DNA of 64,000 nt from Henckelia pumila (taxonomy: Eukaryota > Streptophyta > Magnoliopsida > Lamiales > Gesneriaceae), in assembly GCF_033568475.1 (NCBI RefSeq), contig NC_133121.1:29433374-29497373 (forward strand). Reading direction: 5' to 3'. Below are positions 33,204 to 43,498 of this stretch, piece by piece. The notes under the pieces were generated by a model. The model was not told where the DNA came from, did not search any database, and saw only the letters and a program-made list of their open reading frames with translations. Position numbers and translations under genes: made by a program. Numbering within the stretch: position 1 is the first letter of the stretch; each line of letters begins with the position of its first letter.

Positions 33204-33986
33204 ATGAATCTTTCTAAGATCAATAATGATATTGTTCAAAACAGTATTATTGAAGAATATGATATTCCTAATAATTTGAAATTATTAAACAAATGGACTA
33301 TTCCTAAAGTAGAACCAAAATTGGTTTATAAATTAGGAACTTTTGAACGATTAGGTTTAAAACAAGTAGTAAAAACTACTGAAAAATCTATTCATCTTCA
33401 TAGAAATGAGATGGTAATTAGTTTATTAAACAAAAAGGATATTTTACCTTTTCAAAAAACTCATAAGTTTTTACATATAGGTTTAGTGCAAATTGCTTTT
33501 AAACCTCTTACTTTAGAAGGACTACCAGAAAGCTTTTTAGCAGCTTTACGTGATGGTAGAAATTTAAATTGGAAACAATCCCTTATGGGAATAATTCAGT
33601 CTAGTCTGGCTCATAGACCAGTATATTTTGATGTTTATCCAAATCTCTCTTTATCTTTATCTGATATAAATATTCTTGATGTTTTGACATTAAATGTTAA
33701 AACTCATGGTTATAATTATATTCCTGGAACAGAAGTTATATGTATCTGTTATAGAATATATTTTAAACCTTTATTTACTTTAAATCCTATGTGTAAAAGA
33801 GTAGATAAAGATTTGAATGAAACAATTCTTATAGAGACAAATTTTAGTAGATCTAAGATCACTACTCGTAGATCTATCAAATGGAAACAAATTATATTTC
33901 TTGAAAATTGGAAAATTGAACAAGTTGTTCCTAGAAATCTTATTATAAATAGTGATTTACAAAATATTATTCAAAATAATGAATGA
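33204..33986 (+). CDS. viral movement protein domain (30K superfamily), 260 codons
   Basis: An open frame that starts with an ATG 55 bases after the primer site, the expected place for the first caulimovirid gene. The central part (about residues 90-190) has the 30K movement-protein style of caulimovirids: HKFLHIGLVQIAFKPLTLEG, LAHRPVYFDVYPNLSLSLSD and the YNYIPGTEVICICYRIYF strand region. These proteins modify plasmodesmata for cell-to-cell spread. The TGA at 33984-33986 looks like an acquired stop because the same frame stays open to about 34277 with polyprotein-like Ser-rich sequence. Confidence 0.85.
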   Translation: MNLSKINNDIVQNSIIEEYDIPNNLKLLNKWTIPKVEPKLVYKLGTFERLGLKQVVKTTEKSIHLHRNEMVISLLNKKDILPFQKTHKFLHIGLVQIAFKPLTLEGLPESFLAALRDGRNLNWKQSLMGIIQSSLAHRPVYFDVYPNLSLSLSDINILDVLTLNVKTHGYNYIPGTEVICICYRIYFKPLFTLNPMCKRVDKDLNETILIETNFSRSKITTRRSIKWKQIIFLENWKIEQVVPRNLIINSDLQNIIQNNE

Positions 33987-34837
33987 TCTGTAGAAATACA
34001 GTTTCATAATGAACAAAGAAGATTATTGCCTTCCTCTGCTAGATCACTTTCCAGAACGAGATCTATGTATTCTCATATTTCTCCTGTAGACTATATGATT
34101 GATATACCTCAATCATCCAGAGCATCCACTTCTCAAATAAGAGAAGACTATGGATCTCAATCCTCTAAAGAGGATGTAGTTGATGAATTAATTATTAAAA
34201 ATAATATTGTTCATGGTATTCATAATGTTCAAAATATTAGAGACACTGATACAATATCAAAAATGAATTTTATATAGTTGTTTTTATGGATAGTACGCCC
34301 AAACTTGATTTTTCTAAAGGATCTTTTGCTAGGCAAAAGATTAATTCTGAATTTTATCTTCCAAAATGGAATCTTTTCAGAAATTGGTATTTTCAAAGTT
34401 TTTCTGAAAAAGAATATGATATCATAAGATATGAATTCTATTCTTTCTGCGAAAAGCATAATAAATTAATTCCTTTTGTTCCTTGATTTATTAGAACTTA
34501 TGTGATTGATTATATCAATGTTATTGAAAGAACTTATAAACTTTCTTCTGGTTCTATACAGAAATCTTTGTATCCTCCTCAGCAATCTTTTCAAATTGAA
34601 AAGAATAATAAAATTTTAAGTTTTGCTTCTTTCTCTAAATTGTTTGAGAATGATGCTTTGCAGGTTACTGTTAAACATATTAACCAAATTTTGGAAAAAC
34701 AAAATTACACTAATCTTTATTTGACTATTTTAGGAGAAGAAATTACTTCTTTACATAATAGAATTGAAATGATTATTTCTGCTATAATTCAGATTAAACC
34801 AGATGTTCATATACAACAGAAGGAAGAGACCAACATT
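33987..34837 (+). pseudogene. viral polyprotein linker between movement protein and the missing coat region
   Basis: Continuation of the movement-protein frame to about 34277, then a different frame from 34286 with a TGA at 34484-34486 and open sequence on both sides. Helical, Lys/Asn/Ile-rich; no named domain recognised. The last 69 bases (34769-34837) are identical to 31429-31497. At 34838 it joins the protease region out of frame, where the coat-protein sequence would be expected. Confidence 0.7.
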
Positions 34838-34839
34838 CG

Positions 34840-37008
34840 GTGACTATTCAAGATTTAGTTCATGAGATTAATAATCTCAAGAAAGAAGTAAAAATTTTAC
34901 AAAATGATAATTTAGTTCTTCATAAAAGAATTAATCAAATTGAGAAAGGAAAAGAAAAAGTTTATGATCAAAGAAATTTTCAGAATACTGAAAATGATTA
35001 TGATCAGGAGAATTATTTTCAAAAATTATCTTTATTTGATGACAATCATCTTTCTGTTTTGAGCATGATTATATCTCAAAAGTGGTATACTAATATTACC
35101 CTTTTAATTGATAACTCTTATAAGAAAAATTTTGTTGCTATGATTGATAGTGGTGCTGACTTAAATGTTATACAAGAAGGTCTTATACCTACAAAATATT
35201 TTCATAAGACTACTCATTCTTTATCTCATGCAGGTGGAGAACCCCTTGATATAAATTATAAATTACCTAAAGCTTATATTTGCAAGGATAAGAATTGTAT
35301 TGTTACTAGCTTCTAACTTGCTAAAAATATTTCTAGCCAACTTATACTTGGTCTTCCTTTTATTTATAAAATTTATCCTTTAACTCATATAGATGAAAAA
35401 GGTATCACAGGTACCTTTGAAGGAAAACCTATTTCTTTTCAGTTCATTACAAAACCTATTAATAGAATTTTAAATGAGTTGCAGGATAAAATTGATAGAA
35501 AGATTTTTCATATAAATTCTTTAAAAGAGGAAGTCAGTTCCTTAACTATTGAAGAAAAATTGAAGAATCCTAAATTACAGGAAAAAATTCAATTTGTTCA
35601 TAATAAATTTTCTTTAGAAATCTGTAATGATCATCCCAATGCTTTCTGGGATAGAAAGAAACATATTGTTTCTCTTCCTTATGAGGAAACTTTTGATGAA
35701 AAAAGCATTCCTACCAAGGCTCGTCCTTGTCAAATGAATTCTGAATATTTAGAATTATGTAAGAATGAAATAAAATCTTTATTAGATAAGAAGTTGATAA
35801 CTTCTTCTCAGTCTCCTTGGTCTTGTACTGCTTTTTATGTTAATAAACATTCAGAGAAGGAAAGAGGAGTTCCCAGGTTAGTAATAAATTACAAACCTCT
35901 TAATAAAGTTTTGAAATGGATTAGGCATCCTATTCCTAACAAAAAAGATTTATTAGATAGACTTTTTAATGCTTTAATATTTTCAAAGTTTGATTTAAAA
36001 TCAGGATATTGGCAGATTCAAATAAAAGAATCTGACAGATACAAAACTGCTTTTAATGTTCCAATAGGACATTACGAATGGACAGTTATGCCATTTGGAC
36101 TGAAGAATGCCCCTTCAGACTTTCAACAAATTATGAATGATATATTTTATCCTTTTAGTAATTTTATCATTGTTTATATTGATGATATTCTAGTCTTTTC
36201 TAAAGACATTGAATCTCATTTTAAACACTTAGAAATATTTAGAAAAGTAGTTATTCAAAACGGTCTTGTTATATCAAAACCAAAAATGTCTTTATTTCAG
36301 ACCAATATTAGATTCCTTGGTCATATGATAGAAAAAGGAAAAATTATTCCTATACAAAGAAGTATAGAATTTGGTTCTAAATTTCCTGATAAAATAACTG
36401 ATAAAACTCAGTTACAAAGATTTTTAGGAAGTCTTAATTATATATCTTCCTATATTAAAAATCTTACTAATGATTCTGCTATTTTATATGATAGACTCAA
36501 GAAGAATCCCCCTCCTTGGACTATAGAACATACTGAGGCTGTTAGAAAAATAAAGGAAAAGGTTAAAAATATTCCTTGTCTTATGTTGGCTAATCCCCAA
36601 TGGGAAAAAATTATTGAAACAGATGCTTCTGATATAGGTTTTGGAGGAATTCTTAAACAGGTTAATCCTGATACCAAACAAGAATATCTTGTTAGATTTT
36701 ATTCTGGTAAATGGAATGGTGCTCAGAAAAATTATGCTACCATAGCTAAAGAAATTCTTGCTATAGTTAGATGTGTTTTAAAATTTCAAGATGATTTATA
36801 TAATCAAAAATTTATAATTAAAACAGATTGTAGATCTGCTAAATTTATGTTTCAAAAAGATTTTAAACATGATGTTTCTAAGCAAATGTTTGCTAGATGG
36901 CAAGCTCATTTAGCGCCTTTTGATTTTGAAATTATTTATAAAAAAGGTGAAGATAATAATCTGCCTGATTTCTTAACTCGAGAATACTTGTCATATTTAC
37001 AGGTATGA
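34840..37008 (+). pseudogene. viral protease, reverse transcriptase and RNase H, one internal stop
   Basis: The frame is open from 34840 to 37008 except for a TAA at 35314-35316. Order: coiled-coil-like start (LVHEINNLKKEVKILQNDN), protease with IDSGADLN near 35147 and LILGLPF near 35341, RT with ARPCQMNSEY near 35728, FDLKSGYWQI near 35990, MPFGLKNAPSDF near 36088 and the catalytic YIDDILVFS near 36177, then RNase H with ETDASDIGFGG near 36618 and the later acidic motifs. There is no integrase or chromodomain after it; instead the stop overlaps the next ORF's ATG. It would replicate the viral genome through RNA; the stop and missing upstream part make this copy defective. Confidence 0.88.
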
Positions 37009-38384
37009 GTAATCCTGGTAGGGGAAATCATTCCTCTTATAGAGGAAGAGGTGGAAGAGGAGCATCTCCTCAAATAATTGCTCAACATGGCAATAAAAAG
37101 CTTATAGCTCAGAATATTGCTAGTTCATCGGGGAGTAATACTCCAGACAAAAATAATCCATTATATGATGAGTTTCAAGAATTCTTGAAACAGAAAAAAG
37201 AAAAAGAAGGTAATATTCCAGATTCATCGGCATCATATGCTAATATTATAAAAGAAAATGATAATGATTCTCAATATATTGAGAGTGAATATCAAGACTT
37301 GATTTTTCTTATAGAAGAAAAAGACATCCAATGGATGGAAACTCCGTGGACTATCATGGAAAGATATTTATCCAACACATTATATGTGAATGGATCTCAT
37401 AAACAAAGAGGATTTTATGAAAATATCCTTTTGTCCACTAATACCGTGGAAATTACTCATTTTTCTGGTAATACTCAACAACAAGGAGTTTATAACTTCT
37501 CAAAATTCATTGCCAAAAAGATTATATCTATTGAAGAATGGGGAATATCTCCACTAGTTGAAAAAGAATTTTCATACAATAAAATGAATTTTAAATTCAA
37601 TTATTGGGATTATGTAGAAGGTTTTAATAAAACCTTATTTTATGAAAATCAAAAAAGAAAACATTCGTGGTTTTTAAAAGTCTGCGAAAATGTTTTTCAT
37701 CACCCAGTTCCTAACTGGTTTTTAGACTGGTGGAAGATATTTGGTCCCTCGGCAAAAATTTTACCTGAAATCCTTAAAGGATTAATGGAAGAATGGATTG
37801 GCTGTTCTCCAAAAATTCAAGAATTATCTTCTAATACTATTGAAGGCAAGACATCTTGCATGTTCTTTATTGAATTCGGTATTCCATGGATTTGGAAATG
37901 GAAACCCCAAGCTGGTTATACAGACAGAGGAATCCCTTGTTTATGGAGAAAAAGTTTAACAAAATTCTGGGAAAAAATGATAAGAGAAGACCCAGAGACA
38001 AGAAAAGTGTATAGTGATGAAACCATTCAAAGTATTAATGAGAAAATCAAAGCTTATAAGCATGATTTGGAAAATAAAAAAGAGAAAGAGACTCCTAGTA
38101 CTTTCAAAATTATTACCCAAAAATATTCAGAGATTTATTCCAAAAAAAAAATGGTTGAGTTATATCTTGAAGAAATGAAGAAAGATCTTTGCAGAAATCT
38201 TTCATACCCAGATTCAAAATCAGACACTTCTATGACATCGGAATCAAGTAATACAAAATTCCATCGACAAATGTTACAGGATGCACAAGATCCTGAGGAA
38301 GAAATTATAGACTTTTTCATTGATAAAGTCTTTGATTATTTAAAAGAGTCATTAAAAGAGAATATTAAAAAGAGTGGATTATAA
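37005..38384 (+). CDS. viral accessory ORF of 459 codons, function unknown
   Basis: Intact frame. Its ATG overlaps the pol stop (ATGA at 37005-37008), an arrangement that suggests termination-reinitiation. The N-terminus is Gly/Arg-rich (MSNPGRGNHSSYRGRGGRGA), like RNA-binding RG boxes. The middle is Trp-rich (WFLDWWKIFG, FGIPWIWKWK). A charged helical region follows, then an acidic tail (DPEEEIIDFFIDKVFDYL). A second ORF after the polyprotein is known in florendovirus-type caulimovirids; a translation transactivator role as in other genera is possible but no diagnostic motif was seen. Confidence 0.7.
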   Translation: MSNPGRGNHSSYRGRGGRGASPQIIAQHGNKKLIAQNIASSSGSNTPDKNNPLYDEFQEFLKQKKEKEGNIPDSSASYANIIKENDNDSQYIESEYQDLIFLIEEKDIQWMETPWTIMERYLSNTLYVNGSHKQRGFYENILLSTNTVEITHFSGNTQQQGVYNFSKFIAKKIISIEEWGISPLVEKEFSYNKMNFKFNYWDYVEGFNKTLFYENQKRKHSWFLKVCENVFHHPVPNWFLDWWKIFGPSAKILPEILKGLMEEWIGCSPKIQELSSNTIEGKTSCMFFIEFGIPWIWKWKPQAGYTDRGIPCLWRKSLTKFWEKMIREDPETRKVYSDETIQSINEKIKAYKHDLENKKEKETPSTFKIITQKYSEIYSKKKMVELYLEEMKKDLCRNLSYPDSKSDTSMTSESSNTKFHRQMLQDAQDPEEEIIDFFIDKVFDYLKESLKENIKKSGL

Positions 38385-38644
38385 TGGATGAACACAAAGA
38401 TATCTATCCCAGATTTTTCTGCTACATACAGTGGAAAAAGAATTTTGATCAAATCATTATTAAAGGCCATAATAAGAGGCAGAAGAGTATTAAAAAAAAC
38501 TATTCTTATCTACAAAGGAAGAGGATTCTCAAAGACACCAAGAAATCAATAAAATATCATAATGCTAAATTTCAGCATTGTATGAAGAAATATCCGGAAA
38601 CTCCTGAATGCATTCATCAACAACTACCAAGAGACATGATGTGA
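38384..38644 (+). CDS. small basic viral ORF of 86 codons, function unknown
   Basis: Intact, starting in a TAATG overlap with the stop of the preceding ORF (38382-38386), the same coupled style as upstream. The product is strongly basic (KGHNKRQKSIKKNYSYLQRK) with Cys/His residues near the end. No family recognised. It could also be a chance frame in polyA-rich DNA, but the exact stop-start overlap favours a real gene. Confidence 0.5.
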   Translation: MDEHKDIYPRFFCYIQWKKNFDQIIIKGHNKRQKSIKKNYSYLQRKRILKDTKKSIKYHNAKFQHCMKKYPETPECIHQQLPRDMM

Positions 38645-39351
38645 TTGCCATAATAATGGCTTGCGTAATATATTAGCATGGTTATGATGGCCATCAAGGA
38701 CCACTCAAAGTGGTGAGGACCACAAAGAAATTGGTGCACTACTTTAATAAAGTAGTTTGGAATTATTTACTTTTATAAAGTAAAGTTATATTATTTTTAA
38801 TACTGTTTTATTTTTTAAATTGGAATCCGGGGTTTCATGTCCGGCTCTTCCCTCTATTTATAGGATAGTTTTCAGTTTTGTAAGTACACTGCAATTTAGA
38901 ATACTACTCTCTCTTATAATCTCTTTTGTAATTATACTCTTGAAGCTTTCAGAAATAAAACTTCTTCTGGTTTTATTGTAAGTTTCCTTGTTCTCTTTAA
39001 ATTTTATTTTGTTATATAAATTTTTTATTTTTGTGTATTTAGCCTGAATGGCAGGCTAAACTATTTTGTACTAAATCATGATCTGACAATATAATTATTT
39101 ATAACTTGGTTCTTATGTTGTTTATGGATTCATAAAAACATAAATCAAGTTATTATAGGTTAAATCACAGGTTCAAATATTTGATTAAAAGTTCTCATTT
39201 AGCTCATTAGCCGTTTAGCCGTGTGAAGGCGTTTAGGCATTTCCGAGCGATTTTTTTGAGAATTGATAATCAAATTATTTGGTAATATCCTATGTATGAT
39301 TTGTAATATCCTATAATAATGCTTTATCTATGTTTTCCTGGTTTCAGAATG
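38645..39351 (+). promoter_or_regulatory. viral promoter, polyadenylation signal and long leader
   Basis: CTCTATTTATAGG at about 38852-38864 is a TATA box, preceded by GTGGTGAGGACCACAAAG near 38711 in the position of caulimovirid activator elements. Transcription would start near 38890. AATAAA at 38954-38959 lies just inside the transcript, the caulimovirid arrangement for a terminally redundant RNA. The 460-base leader has a GTAAGT at 38979-38984, a stem-loop TTTAGCCTG/CAGGCTAAA at 39038-39060, and a final acceptor-like CTGGTTTCAG before the primer-site junction. Confidence 0.75.
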
Positions 39352-39870
39352 TATTAGTGGACAAAAGGAGATTTTCATAAAATCCTCTTTGTTTATGAGA
39401 TCCATTCACATATGATGTGTTGGATAAATATCTTTTCATTCTGAAACCAGGAAAACATAGATAAAACATTATTATAGGATATTACAAATCATACATAGGA
39501 TATTATCAAATAATTTGATTATCAATTATCAAAAAAATCGCTCGGAAACGCCTAAACGCCTTCACACGGCTAAACGGCTAAAGAGCTAAAAGAGAACTTT
39601 TTAATCAAATATTTGAACCTGTGATTTAACCTATAATAACTTGATTTATGTTTTTATGAATCCATAAACAACATAAGAACCAAGTTATAAATAATTATAT
39701 TGTCAGATCATGATTTAGTACAAAATAGTTTAGCCTGCCATTCAGGCTAAATACACAAAAATAAAAAATTTATATAACAAAATAAAATTTAAAGAGAACA
39801 AGGAAACTTACAATAAAACCAGAAGAAGTTTTATTTCTGAAAGCTTCAAGAGTATAATTACAAAAGAGAT
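38919..39870. repeat. large inverted repeat of the viral leader around an inverted ORF fragment
   Basis: The left arm 38919-39351 (433 bp) is repeated in reverse at 39437-39870 with few differences. The 85-bp spacer 39352-39436 is itself the reverse complement of 37360-37443, inside the 459-codon ORF. A transcript from the viral promoter would cross both arms and fold into a long hairpin. Confidence 0.92.
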
Positions 39871-39888
39871 TTATTATTATTATTAAAG

Positions 39889-41641
39889 TGTCCAGTAATA
39901 AGTTAAATATCAAATATTACATAAGCAATCAGTAGACTACCCGGCCCTTGGTCAACGGGCCAGTTAACTGGGTCAATGGTTTTGACCCGGAACCGTGACC
40001 GGATTGGCCAATAGGCGGTCTGCTTACGGCTTACGAGTTTAAAACCCGTCGTTCCGTCGGATCCGACTCGACGGGTTGTCCGTCGAATGGGGTGTCTGTC
40101 ACTTCTCGAGACCGAGACGTGTCATCGGAGTTGTTTAACATTTCGAAATGTAAAACAACAAGCCATGTAGTATAAAAAATATCCTTCAAACACTCTTTTA
40201 CATAACCAAAAATGTCTTTGCAAAATAAGAAAACGATAATAGCGAAAGCGACAATAAAACACAAAATATACTAATAATATCTCCAAAACGTGATCACCAA
40301 CCTCAGAATGCATGTTGCTCATCCTCTTCCAACTGATCTTCGGTATCTGGGAGGAAGGTAAGAGGGTAAGTGTTTTGGTAAAAACACACAGCAAGTGGGG
40401 GCAGATCGGACATGATAAACACCAAAATATACACATGTACATATTATAATCTCGAAACAAACTAAGCATGCTGAATCTGACACAAATACAAAGCAAACAT
40501 TGCACTGATAATTATCTGATTTTCCGTGGTTTACTGATCAGTCTCCTATATGTTACTCCTCTAAGGGGCGAGGCCAAATGAATGATTATTATAACCCACC
40601 GCATCAGGGCCATATCAAATCAAATCATTGGAAATTCCTTAACCATAAATCGACTCTTAACAGTACAATCCAAATAACTCTAACATGCTTTAAATAATAT
40701 AACGAATAGCCAACAAATAGCATATCAAAGTGAAGCGAACATACGTATCATGTCGATCGAATTTTCAAAAGCATATGTAATTTATTTTTATAAAGCTTAA
40801 ACTCACTCAAGAATGAATATAAGTGTAAAGACTTATATCACACAATAGAAGTATGAAAGCCCACTTATCGTATTTGATTTTCCAAGAAAATTGTGTAGGA
40901 GTAGACGTTGTTGGAGAGCCTCGAACTGGAGCAAATATCAAACTAGGTTCAAGACAGAATCTGCTCGATCTTAAGGAAACTAAGTTGCTCGATTTTGGAC
41001 AAAAAAATGTAGTTCCTTGATCGACTTCGGCGCTGCTTCTTGGATCGACTTCGGACAACTTTCCGACTTAGGTTGCTGTAGGTGATTGCTCAAAACTTGA
41101 ATGCAAAGTTTGCTGGAAGTTGGGCAGTAAGTCTACTCGAATTTTGGACAGCAATCTCCTCGAATTTTGGACAGAAACTTTGTTTGAAACGATGTTGAGT
41201 TCCCAGCTTTCTGGTCAGCCTTGAAGATCGACAATGAGCAGATTTCTGAGCTTCGAACTGTTGCTATTGTGATTCAAATTTAGGAGGGAATCAAGCTATA
41301 TAAGAACTCTGATATATGGACAGAATTCAGCAGCCTCTACTCAGCCAAAAATGGCAGCAAACTGGAGCTCAAGAAAACCGAAAATGATAGTAAGTTGGTG
41401 CTCGAGAATTGTAGTTTTTGGGTGTGATCTTCATTCAGAATTTGGCCACTATTTATAGGCTGAAAATATAAACTGAAAGGCCTCCCATTCATGGCCAATA
41501 ATTCCCATAAAGAGCCATCATTCCTCTTTATTTCTTTGGCTGTTACAACTCTAAACATCAAGCCTTGAATTTTTAACAAATATGCTCCTAATTCTATCAA
41601 TTATGGCTCTTCATTTCTACTGGAATTGTTGGGTTCTCACA
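39889..41641 (-). mobile_element. 3' LTR of gypsy-3 (left boundary approximate)
   Basis: On the minus strand the LTR begins TGTGAGAACCCAACAATTCC at 41641, directly after a purine-rich AAGGAGGGTGGGT. It runs left through AT-rich and mixed sequence with no genes. The left end was not fixed; TGTCC at 39889, just past the viral junction and a short TTA run, is a candidate. The GC-richer part 39930-40080 contains CCCGG/CCGGG blocks and could be a separate MITE fragment. Confidence 0.6.
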
Positions 41642-43498
41642 ACCCACCCTCCTTATTGGGAGTTTTGTTCTCAAAACTTGAGTTGAGTTGCTCTTCAAAA
41701 AGACAAGGATATAGTTTCCGCATCTTCTCTTCAAGTTCCCATGTGGCTACTCTTTCAGAATGATTAGACCACTGCACCTTAACGTATGGAGTGGTCCGTC
41801 TATTTAACACTTGATCCTTTGTATCCACAATTCGAATAGGAACCTCTTCATACTTAAGTTCCTCATCTAGATTCCCTTCGATTATAAGGGGTTCAATTTC
41901 AAGGACATGAGTTGGGTTCGGGATGTATTTTCTTAACTGTGATACATTGAAAACATTGTGAATCCTTGACATATCCGGTGGTAATGCCAGTCTATATTCC
42001 AATGTCCCTACTTTGTCCAAAATCTCAAATGGTCCGACATATCTCGGGTTTAACTTCCCAATTTTTCCGAACCGCATTACCCCCTTCATGGGTGAGACTT
42101 TTACATAAGCCTTCTCGCATATTTCAAATTCCAACGGTCGTCTCTTCATATCAGCCCAACTCTTTTGTCGATCTTGAGAAGCTTTGAGTCTTTCCTTGAT
42201 GATAGCCACTTTTTCTACCATCGTTTGGACGAGTTCAGGTCCAGTGATAGCTTTCTCTCATACTTCATCCCAATACAAAAGTGAACGACACTTTCTCTCA
42301 TACAAGGCTTCGTATGGCGCCATTCCAATACTGCTGTGGTAACTATTATTATAAGCGAACTCGATTAAAGGCAAGTGTTCACTCCAGTTACCACTAAAGT
42401 CTAGGGCACAAGCCGTCAGCATATCTTCCAAGGTTTGAATTGTTCTTTTTGTTTGGCCATCAGTTTGCGGATGGTAGGTTGTACTGAGAGTAACCTTGGT
42501 TCCCATTACTTCTTGAAAAATTTTCCAAAATCGGGACACAAATCTCGGATCTCTATCCGAAAAAATACTAGCAGGTACCCCATGTAAACTCACAATATTG
42601 TCCATATATAGGGTATCTAGCTTATCCAGGTTATAATTCATGCGGACCGGTAGGAAGTGCGTTGTCTTTGTAAGTCTGTCAACAATTACCCATATCCCAT
42701 CATGACTCTGCCTTGACTTGGGTAATCCTATAACGAAATCCATAAAAATGTGCTCCCATTTCCATTCCGGAATTTCCAGGGATTGAAGTAATCCTCCAAG
42801 TTGTTGATGTTCGACTTTGACTTGCTGACAGACCTGAAATCTAGAAACAAACTCTGCAACATCCTTTTTCATTCCATTCCACCAAAAATTTCCTTTCAGA
42901 TCCCTAAACATCTTGGTACTGCCGGGATGAACTAAAAATTTTGATTTGTGAGCTTCGGACATTACTTCCCGACGAATGTTGTCAATGTCGGTTACACAAA
43001 ACCGTCCTTTTATCCACAAGACTCCATTTTGATCTATTTGTAGATTCGGTGCCTTTCTTTCTTTGAATTGATCCTTGAGTTTCATTAGAGAATGATCTCG
43101 GTTCTGATCAGCTTGAATGTTTCTCAAAGACATGGTTGTGCTGAGAGTGAAGCTAGGATTACCTTACCCATGTTCTTCCGACATAGAACATCAGCTACCT
43201 TGTTTGCTTTTCTAGGGTGGTAGATTATCGTCAAGTCGTAATATTTCAATAGCTCAATCCACCTTCTCTGTCTCATATTCAACTCTTTTGGAGTAAATAT
43301 GTACTTGAAACTTTGGTGATCAGTAAATATTTCACACTTTGCACCGTAAAGATAATGCCTCCAAATATTTAGTGCAAAGACCACTGCGGCTAGTTCGAGG
43401 TCATGCGTGGGGTAATTTTGCTCATAAGACTTTATTTGTCTTGAAGCATAAGCAATTACCCTTCCATCTTGCATGAGTACGCATCCCAATCCTCCCTT
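41637..43498 (-). pseudogene. gypsy-3 RNase H, integrase and chromodomain remnants
   Basis: Minus-strand blocks in order: RNase H ([32 protein letters not shown]) at 43489-43124; integrase with the HHCC region (HPGSTKMFRDLKGNFWWNGM, CQQVK) and core (FMDFVIGLPKS, IFSDRDPRF, YHPQTDGQTKRTIQTLED) at 43133-42258; then the integrase tail and a chromodomain-like end (PYVKVQWSNHSERVATWELE) to 41637. A stop at 43499-43501, a frameshift at 43124-43133 and a TGA at 42258-42260 break it. The chromodomain places it among chromoviruses, probably Tekay/Del. It is long dead. Confidence 0.87.

Larger units (their letters stand above)
31429..39870 (+). mobile_element. rearranged endogenous pararetrovirus (Caulimoviridae, petuvirus/florendovirus-like)
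   Basis: The locus contains movement protein, coat protein with CCHC knuckle, aspartic protease, RT and RNase H, two further ORFs, a promoter with TATA box, a long leader and a Met-tRNA primer site. There is no integrase and no LTR, which separates it from retrotransposons. Order along the locus: coat-protein fragment (31429-33067); leader tail and primer site (33068-33149); movement protein and linker (33204-34837); protease-RT-RNase H (34840-37008); ORF 37005-38384; ORF 38384-38644; promoter and leader (to 39351); inverted ORF fragment (39352-39436); inverted leader (39437-39870). Four in-frame stops and one out-of-frame deletion junction disrupt the polyprotein, so this copy is defective. 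Genus-level placement is inference. Confidence 0.88.

Noticed and set aside
31429-39870. Virus locus as an LTR retrotransposon
   Set aside because: No integrase, no LTRs flanking the genes, a 30K movement protein, and promoter-leader-primer order typical of caulimovirids.
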